Shown here in pieces: positions 58,235 through 64,000 of a stretch of 64,000 nt of DNA. The stretch is taken from NCBI RefSeq assembly GCF_004217135.1, contig NZ_SHKK01000001.1:4836001-4900000 (forward strand). The letters run 5' to 3'. Position 1 is the first letter of the stretch. Each line of letters starts with the position of its first letter. The stretch is from Micromonospora violae. Lineage in GTDB: Bacteria; Actinomycetota; Actinomycetes; Mycobacteriales; Micromonosporaceae. Both the position numbers and the translations under genes were made by a program. The notes under the pieces were generated by a model that saw only the letters and a list, made by a program, of their open reading frames with translations, made no database searches and had not been told where the DNA came from.

Positions 58235-58320
58235 CCTCCCTGCGCCGGCATTACCCGGATCAGGTTCGACGGTCGGGGGCTGTCAGCCCCCCTCTCAGCC
58301 CGGTACACCGGGCTCCCGTG
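58235..58320 (-). ncRNA. TPP riboswitch (THI box)
   Basis: On the minus strand, in order: GGGAGCCCGG hairpin, the conserved CTGAGAG, a variable hairpin with GGGGGCTGACAGCCCCC, then GAACCTGATCCGGGTAATGCC and GCGCAGGGAG. These are the invariant TPP-aptamer elements. The thiE Shine-Dalgarno directly follows, so translational control is plausible. Confidence 0.96.
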
Positions 58321-58642
58321 GGTTACTTGCGTGTCACCGTACGACAGATCCGCCGGCCTGCCAAGGCGCGGGGTGGGCGACGGCCGGCGGACCGGCCGGG
58401 CAAAAAACGAGCAAGATCCATGGGGCACTTCATGTGGTCCTGTTCGGAATGTCGCCCACCGTTGCAGAACCGTTACCCGTCTGCATCTTGCCCGACATCG
58501 AGCCAGCCGAATTAATTTGTTCAGCGATTCGACAAAATGTCGGTGGGGGCACCCTGGCACGGTGTGATCCACCGGCTCCATCAGGGACGGCATTCGGCGA
58601 GCCGACTCCCGCGATCTCTGTCACTACGACACAGGAGGCGGC
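58321..58642. promoter_or_regulatory. 322-bp divergent region between the thi operon and the ThuA/PQQ protein gene
   Basis: No gene seen. It should hold promoters for the riboswitch leader (left) and the secreted protein (right). An AT-richer patch at about 58508-58542 includes a small palindrome CGACA-AAA-TGTCG (58530-58542) that could be an operator. Confidence 0.5.
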
Positions 58643-61600
58643 GTGTCCCGTTCTCGTCGTGCCCGCGTACCCATCACCGCAACCCTAGTTTCCCTGGCCA
58701 TGGCCTCGACAACCCTGTTCGGCGCGCCTGCCCAGGCGGCCGCCCAGGCCCCCGCCCGGGATGCCCAGGCGGCAGCCCCGGTCAGCCAGGTGGCCCCGAA
58801 GGCGGCACAGGCCGCAGCCGATCCCTTCTCCGTCCTCGTCTTCTCCAAGACCGCCGGCTTCCGGCACGACTCCATCCCCACCGGCATCGCCGCCATCCAG
58901 CAGCTCGGTGCCGCCAACGGATTCACCGTGGACAACTCCGAGGACGGCGCCGCATTCAACGACGCCAACCTGGCGAAGTACAAGGCGGTGATCTGGCTCT
59001 CCACCACCGGTGACGTGCTCAACGCCGACCAGCAGGCGGCGTTCGAGCGCTACGTGAAGGCCGGCGGCGGTTACGTCGGCATCCACGCCGCGTCGGACAC
59101 CGAGTACAACTGGCCCTGGTACGGCGACCTGGTCGGCGCGTACTTCGCCAACCACCCGCAGAACCAGACGGCCACGGTCAAGGTGGAGGACCACGCCCAC
59201 CCGTCCACCGCCGAACTGCCGGACCGCTGGTCGCGGTTCGACGAGTGGTACAACTACCAGAGCAACCCCCGGCCGGACGTCCACGTGCTGGCCAGCCTGG
59301 ACGAGAAGAGCTACACCCCCGGCGCTGGCGCGATGGGTGCGGACCACCCGGTCGCCTGGTGTCAGGACTACGACGGTGGCCGCTCCTGGTACACCGGTCT
59401 GGGGCACACCCGGGAGTCGTACGCCGAGCCCCAGTTCCTCTCCCACCTGCTCGGCGGCATCCGGACCGCGGCGGGCGTCGAGAACGCCGACTGTGGCGCC
59501 TCGAAGACCTCCAACTTCGAGAAGGTCACGCTGGACAGCAACACCAGCAACCCGATGGAGTTGGACATCGCCCCCGACGGGCGGGTCTTCTACATCGAGC
59601 GCGACGGTCGCGTGCAGATCGTGAAGCCGGACACCGGCAACACCGTCACCGCCATCGACCTGGACGTCTTCACCGGTAACGAGGACGGCCTCATCGGCAT
59701 CCGGCTCGACCCGGACTTCGCCACGAACAACTGGGTGTACCTGTACTACGCCCCGAACGACGGGGTCACCCGCAACCTGCTGTCCCGATTCACGGTGACC
59801 GGCGACACCATCAGCCCGGCCAGCGAGAAGCAGGTGCTGCGGGTCGACACCCAGCGCAACACCTGCTGCCACGCGGGCGGCAGCATGACCTTCGACGGCG
59901 AGGGCAACCTCTACCTGGCCACCGGCGACAACACCAACCCGTTCGAGTCGAACTCGTACTCGCCGATCGACGAGCGGTCGGGTCGCCAGGACTACGACGC
60001 GCAGCGCACCTCCGCCAACACCAACGACCTGCGCGGCAAGGTGATCCGGATCCACCCCGAGGACGACGGGACGTACACCATCCCGGACGGCAACCTCTTC
60101 GCGCCGGGCACCGAGAAGACCCGTCCCGAGATCTACGCGATGGGCTTCCGCAACCCGTTCCGGATCGGCACCGACCCGAAGACCAACACCCTGTACGTCG
60201 GGGACTACGGGCCGGACGCCAACTCGGACAACCCGAACCGCGGCCCCCGCGGTCTGGTCGAGTGGAACATCGTCACCCCGGGCAACTACGGCTGGCCGTA
60301 CTGCACGGGCACGAACGAGGCGTACAACGACTACACGTTCCCGTCCGGTCCGAGCGGCCCGAAGTTCGACTGCGCCGCGCCGGTGAACAACTCGCCCAAC
60401 AACACCGGCCTGACCAACCTCCCGCCGGTGGTCCCGGCGACCGTCGACTACGGGTACGCCGGTGACGCGCGTTACCCGGAGATCGGCGGCGGTGGCGCCC
60501 CGATGGGCGGCCCGGTCTACCGCTACGACGCCGACCTCAACTCCAACCGGAAGTGGCCGGCGTACTACGACGGTAAGGCTCTGCTCGGCGAGTGGAACCA
60601 GAACAAGATGTACACCATGCAGGTGACCCCCGACGGCAAGTCGTTGGTGGACATCAACCAGCTGCTCACCGGCATGAGCATGATCCGCCCGATGGACTTC
60701 GAGTTCGGTCCGGACGGCGCGCTGTACCTGATCGAGTGGGGCAGCGGCTTCGGCGGCAACAACGACAACTCCGGCGTCTACCGGATCGACTACACCGCCG
60801 GTGACCGTGCGCCGATCGCGGTGGCGTCCGCCAACCCGACCTCGGGCCCGGCGCCGCTGGCTGTCACGTTCTCCAGCACCGGCTCCCGGGACCCGGACGG
60901 TGGCACGCTCACCTACGCCTGGACGTTCGGCGACGGGCAGACCTCGACCGAGGCCAACCCGACGCACACCTACGCCACGGCGGGCAACTACACCGCCCAG
61001 CTCACCGTCACCAACCCCAAGGGTCGTACCGCGGTGGCCAACGTGCCGGTGACCGTGGGCAACACCGCGCCGACGGTCTCCATCGAGTTCCCACCGGACG
61101 GCGGCTTCTTCAACTGGGGCGACCAGGTCCGTTACTCGATCAAGGTGACCGACCCCGAGGACGGGCAGATCGACTGTGACAAGGTGCAGCTCCAGGTGCT
61201 GCTCGGTCACGACGAGCACGCCCACCCGCTGGAGCAGCACACCGGCTGCACCGGCACCGTGCAGACGTCGCTCGCCTCCGGGCACGGCGCCGAGGCGAAC
61301 GTCTTCGCGGTCTTCGAGGCCACCTACACCGACGAGGGTGGCGCCGGCGGGTCCGGCGCGCTGACCGGCCGGCACATCGAGGTGCTCCAGCCGAAGCAGA
61401 AGCAGGCCGAGTACTTCACCGCCACCGGGCGTGCCCCGGTGAGCACCGGCGGCGGAGACCCCGGCGTGCAGCGGGAAGCCGGCGCCGACAGCGCCGGTGG
61501 CGGCCAGAACATCGCCTTCATCGAGGACGGTGACTGGTGGTCGGTCGCCCCGGCGGACCTGACCAACATCACCGAGATCCGGTTCCGGGCCGCCTCGGCC

Positions 61601-64000
61601 ACCACTGGCGGTCGGATCGAGGTCCGTGCGGGTGCGGTTGACGGACCGGTGGTCGCCACGGCCGTCGTACCGTCGACCGGCGCGTGGCAGACGTACACGG
61701 ACGTGAGCGCCCCGGTCACCGGTGCTGCGAGCGGCTCGCTGTACTTCCTGGCCCGTGATCCGAACGGCGGAACGGGTTCGCTGTTCAACGTCAACTGGAT
61801 GGACTTCATCGGCCGCGGTGTCACCGAGAACGCGCCGCCGGTGGTCAGCGCCACGGCCACCCCGGCCACCGGCACCGCACCGGTCACCGTCGAGTTCGAC
61901 GGCACGGCCACCGACGCCGATGGCGACACCCCGCTGACGTACGCCTGGGACTTCGGTGACGGAGGCACGGCGACCACGTTGGACGCCAGCCACACCTACA
62001 CCAGCCCGGGCCTCTTCACGGCCACCCTCACGGTGACCGACAGCAAGGGCGCCAAGGCGTACGCCACCGTGCCGGTGCGGGTCGACGCTCCGGACACGTC
62101 CTGCTTCGGGGCGCGTTCGGACGACTTCAACGGCAACAGCCTCGACAAGGAGCGTTGGACCAGCGTCATCCGCGAGAACCAGCTCTATTCGCTCAGTGGC
62201 GGCGCGCTCCTGCTGCCCACTGCCGTGGGTGACCTCTACGGCGCTCGCAACGACGCCACGAACCTGGTGCTCCAGGCGGCCCCGACCGGCGCCTGGGAGA
62301 TGACCACCAAGGTCACGCTCCCGGTGACGGCCAACTACCAGCAGGCAGGTCTGCTGGTGTACGGCGACGACGACAACTACGCCAAGCTGGACCTGCTGTA
62401 CAACGGCAGCCGGTCGGTGGAGTTCATCCGGGAGACCGCCGCCACGCCGCGCAACGAGGCTGCCGACAGGATCGCCGCTCCGGCGGGTGACACCGTGTAC
62501 CTGCGGGTCACCAGCGACGGGACGAACCTGACCGCCGGCGTCTCGGCCGACGGGCAGACCTTCACCGCGGTCGGCCGTTCGGCCGCGCTCGCCGGCATCA
62601 CCAACCCGCGCATCGGGGTCTTCGCCCTCAACGGCGGCACCGAGGCACCGGTCGTCAACGCGGCCTTCGATTCGTTCCAGGTCACGCCGGACGCCCCGGC
62701 CGGCCCGGTCGACCCGTCGGACGAGTTCAACGGTGACACGCTGGACAAGTGCCGGTGGGACGCGATCCTTCGGGAGGACCCGACCGGTTACCGGGTCACC
62801 GGTGGCGCGCTGCGCATCGACGTGCCCAACGGTGACATCTACGGCACCGACAACACCGGGCCGAAGAACTTCATCCTCCAGACCGCGCCGTCGGGCGACT
62901 GGACCCTGGAGACGAAGGTCGACGGCAGCCTGCTGAACGAGCAGTACCAGCAGGCCGGTCTGCTCGTGCAGGCCGACGACGACAACTACCTGAAGTTCGA
63001 CTTCATCGCGGACAACCAGGCCGGCTCGGCGGTGACGCGGCGGATCGAGTTCCGCAGCGAGATCGCCGGGGCGGTGCAGAACCCGCAGCCGGAGGTGACC
63101 GGACTGACCACCGCCGAGTGGTTCCTGCGGTTGGCTCGCACCGGCGACACGTTCACGGCGTCGTACTCGGCCGACGGGACGACCTGGACCGCGTTGGAGT
63201 CGTTGACCAACAGCGCGGTCGGGGCCACCCCGAAGGTCGGGTTGTTCACCCTCGGCGCCAACCAGACGGCGTCGAAGACGGCCGCGTTCGACTACTTCCG
63301 GCTCAGCACGGAGGTGGCCGACGAGACCGCACCGGTGACCACGGCGGCGGTTTCCGGCACCCCGACCGAGGGGTGGCACACCGAGCCGGTGACGATCACG
63401 CTCACCGGCGCCGACGAGGGCGGTAGCGGCCTCGCCAGCACGGAGTATCAGCTGGACGACGCCACCACCTGGACGGCGTACACCGCTGCGGTGGCGGTCA
63501 GCGGGGACGGCGAGCACGAGCTTCGGTTCCGCTCGACGGACAAGGCCGGCAACGTGGAGGCGACGAAGACCGTCTCGGTCAAGATCGACGCCACCGCGCC
63601 GGTGACCTCGGCGACGTTCGCTCCGGCGAACGACGCCGGCTGGCACAACGGGACGATCCCGGTGGTGCTGGCCGCGACCGACGCCGGTTCCGGCGTCAAC
63701 ACGGTGGAGTGGTCGCTGGACGGTGGCACGTGGACGCCGTACTCGACGCCGGTCGAGGTGACCGGTGACGGGGAGCACGAGCTGCTGTTCCGCTCGACGG
63801 ACAAGGCCGGCAACGCCGAGACGCTGAAGTCGGCGGTGGTGCGCATCGACGGCACCAAGCCGACGCTGCTGGTGTCCGGGCTCGCCGACGGTCAGCTCTA
63901 CGGCGACAGCCAGGACGTCCGGGTGTCGTGGCAGGCCGTCGACCCGACCTCGGGCATCGCGAGCGTGGTCGGCAAGCTCGACGGTCAGGCGTACGCCAGC
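58643..64000 (+). CDS. secreted multidomain ThuA / PQQ-type sugar dehydrogenase / PKD / CBM protein (3' end beyond window)
   Basis: At least 1786 codons, open to the window end. GTG 58643 follows AGGAGG. Signal peptide about residues 1-33. Domains in order: ThuA-like (about 52-285; FSVLVFSKTAGFRHDSI, GGGYVGIHAASDTEYNW), glucose/sorbosone dehydrogenase PQQ-type beta-propeller (about 290-718; NTCCHAGGSMTFDGEGNLYL, GFRNPFRIGTDP, PMDFEFGPDGALYLIEWG), PKD (722-805), Ig-like plus CBM6-like (about 806-1060; QNIAFIEDGDWW), PKD (1063-1150), two DUF1349-like lectin domains (about 1153-1350, 1353-1555), then Ig/OmpL47-like repeats (YQLDD.TTWTAY; STDKAGN). An extracellular carbohydrate-active or oxidising role fits; exact substrate unknown. 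Confidence 0.93.
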   Translation, partial: MSRSRRARVPITATLVSLAMASTTLFGAPAQAAAQAPARDAQAAAPVSQVAPKAAQAAADPFSVLVFSKTAGFRHDSIPTGIAAIQQLGAANGFTVDNSEDGAAFNDANLAKYKAVIWLSTTGDVLNADQQAAFERYVKAGGGYVGIHAASDTEYNWPWYGDLVGAYFANHPQNQTATVKVEDHAHPSTAELPDRWSRFDEWYNYQSNPRPDVHVLASLDEKSYTPGAGAMGADHPVAWCQDYDGGRSWYTGLGHTRESYAEPQFLSHLLGGIRTAAGVENADCGASKTSNFEKVTLDSNTSNPMELDIAPDGRVFYIERDGRVQIVKPDTGNTVTAIDLDVFTGNEDGLIGIRLDPDFATNNWVYLYYAPNDGVTRNLLSRFTVTGDTISPASEKQVLRVDTQRNTCCHAGGSMTFDGEGNLYLATGDNTNPFESNSYSPIDERSGRQDYDAQRTSANTNDLRGKVIRIHPEDDGTYTIPDGNLFAPGTEKTRPEIYAMGFRNPFRIGTDPKTNTLYVGDYGPDANSDNPNRGPRGLVEWNIVTPGNYGWPYCTGTNEAYNDYTFPSGPSGPKFDCAAPVNNSPNNTGLTNLPPVVPATVDYGYAGDARYPEIGGGGAPMGGPVYRYDADLNSNRKWPAYYDGKALLGEWNQNKMYTMQVTPDGKSLVDINQLLTGMSMIRPMDFEFGPDGALYLIEWGSGFGGNNDNSGVYRIDYTAGDRAPIAVASANPTSGPAPLAVTFSSTGSRDPDGGTLTYAWTFGDGQTSTEANPTHTYATAGNYTAQLTVTNPKGRTAVANVPVTVGNTAPTVSIEFPPDGGFFNWGDQVRYSIKVTDPEDGQIDCDKVQLQVLLGHDEHAHPLEQHTGCTGTVQTSLASGHGAEANVFAVFEATYTDEGGAGGSGALTGRHIEVLQPKQKQAEYFTATGRAPVSTGGGDPGVQREAGADSAGGGQNIAFIEDGDWWSVAPADLTNITEIRFRAASATTGGRIEVRAGAVDGPVVATAVVPSTGAWQTYTDVSAPVTGAASGSLYFLARDPNGGTGSLFNVNWMDFIGRGVTENAPPVVSATATPATGTAPVTVEFDGTATDADGDTPLTYAWDFGDGGTATTLDASHTYTSPGLFTATLTVTDSKGAKAYATVPVRVDAPDTSCFGARSDDFNGNSLDKERWTSVIRENQLYSLSGGALLLPTAVGDLYGARNDATNLVLQAAPTGAWEMTTKVTLPVTANYQQAGLLVYGDDDNYAKLDLLYNGSRSVEFIRETAATPRNEAADRIAAPAGDTVYLRVTSDGTNLTAGVSADGQTFTAVGRSAALAGITNPRIGVFALNGGTEAPVVNAAFDSFQVTPDAPAGPVDPSDEFNGDTLDKCRWDAILREDPTGYRVTGGALRIDVPNGDIYGTDNTGPKNFILQTAPSGDWTLETKVDGSLLNEQYQQAGLLVQADDDNYLKFDFIADNQAGSAVTRRIEFRSEIAGAVQNPQPEVTGLTTAEWFLRLARTGDTFTASYSADGTTWTALESLTNSAVGATPKVGLFTLGANQTASKTAAFDYFRLSTEVADETAPVTTAAVSGTPTEGWHTEPVTITLTGADEGGSGLASTEYQLDDATTWTAYTAAVAVSGDGEHELRFRSTDKAGNVEATKTVSVKIDATAPVTSATFAPANDAGWHNGTIPVVLAATDAGSGVNTVEWSLDGGTWTPYSTPVEVTGDGEHELLFRSTDKAGNAETLKSAVVRIDGTKPTLLVSGLADGQLYGDSQDVRVSWQAVDPTSGIASVVGKLDGQAYAS

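Noticed and set aside
58685..63778. 1697-codon open frame on the minus strand opposite the ThuA/PQQ gene
   Set aside because: It lies entirely antisense to a gene with signal peptide, ribosome binding site and recognisable domains; the translation is Val/Arg/Gly/Asp-rich with no motif. Long antisense frames are expected in very GC-rich coding DNA.

Overview
The window is very GC-rich DNA with densely packed, strongly third-position-GC-biased genes, many GTG starts and 4-bp start/stop overlaps. Gene content includes a conservon (cvnABCD), XRE/DUF397 pairs, an NnaR-type HemD fusion, F420-type LLM oxidoreductases and ESX/DUF1023 proteins. Together this suggests an actinomycete chromosome, most likely Micromonosporaceae (Micromonospora-like). 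That placement is inference from content and style, not from a marker gene search.

Layout. 1-8.7 kb: housekeeping minus-strand cluster for t6A tRNA modification (tsaD partial, rimI, tsaB, tsaE), with alr, nnrE/nnrD, acpS and an alpha/beta hydrolase; an XRE regulator and ung sit between tsaB and tsaE. 8.9-10.8 kb: a small ESX-type protein coupled to a DUF1023 hydrolase. 10.8-15 kb: glmS, a proline-rich membrane protein and a PLP aminotransferase. 15-22.9 kb: two divergent PadR/large-FtsX-like permease modules, clearly duplicates, sharing one ATPase gene and near-identical operators. 22.9-25.3 kb: glmM, rpsI, rplM. 25.5-30.5 kb: narK, a MazF-like toxin-antitoxin pair, a methyltransferase, an XRE(DUF5753)/DUF397 pair and two small actinobacterial proteins.

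30.6-38.3 kb: nitrate assimilation operon nasC - electron-transfer subunit - nirB - nirD - nnaR, preceded by a good GlnR-box match. It converges on a conservon whose sensor kinase has a probable nitrate/nitrite-sensing (NIT) type sensor region. 43.4-44.5 kb: a lone type I substrate-binding lipoprotein divergent from the conservon. 44.8-49.1 kb: NMT1/THI5-type ABC transporter with an LLM oxidoreductase and a cupin. 49.1-52 kb: a membrane protein with a very long disordered tail. 52.2-58.3 kb: a complete TPP-riboswitch-led thiamine operon thiE-thiO-thiS-thiG-tenI-like-thiD-thiC. 58.6-64 kb: a giant secreted ThuA/PQQ-sugar-dehydrogenase protein, truncated by the window end.

The most unusual material lies between and at the ends of genes. 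There is a structured repeat present twice (44593-44664 and 54683-54756) with an almost invariant 28-nt loop and compensatory stem changes; its second copy is read through as the C-terminal tail of the TenI-like protein, next to a 33-nt tandem repeat. There are several long perfect palindromes (2187-2244, 29603-29657, 49072-49115). Inside nirB there is a 60-nt island of about 30% GC carrying a TTA codon over a stretch that looks conserved at the protein level.
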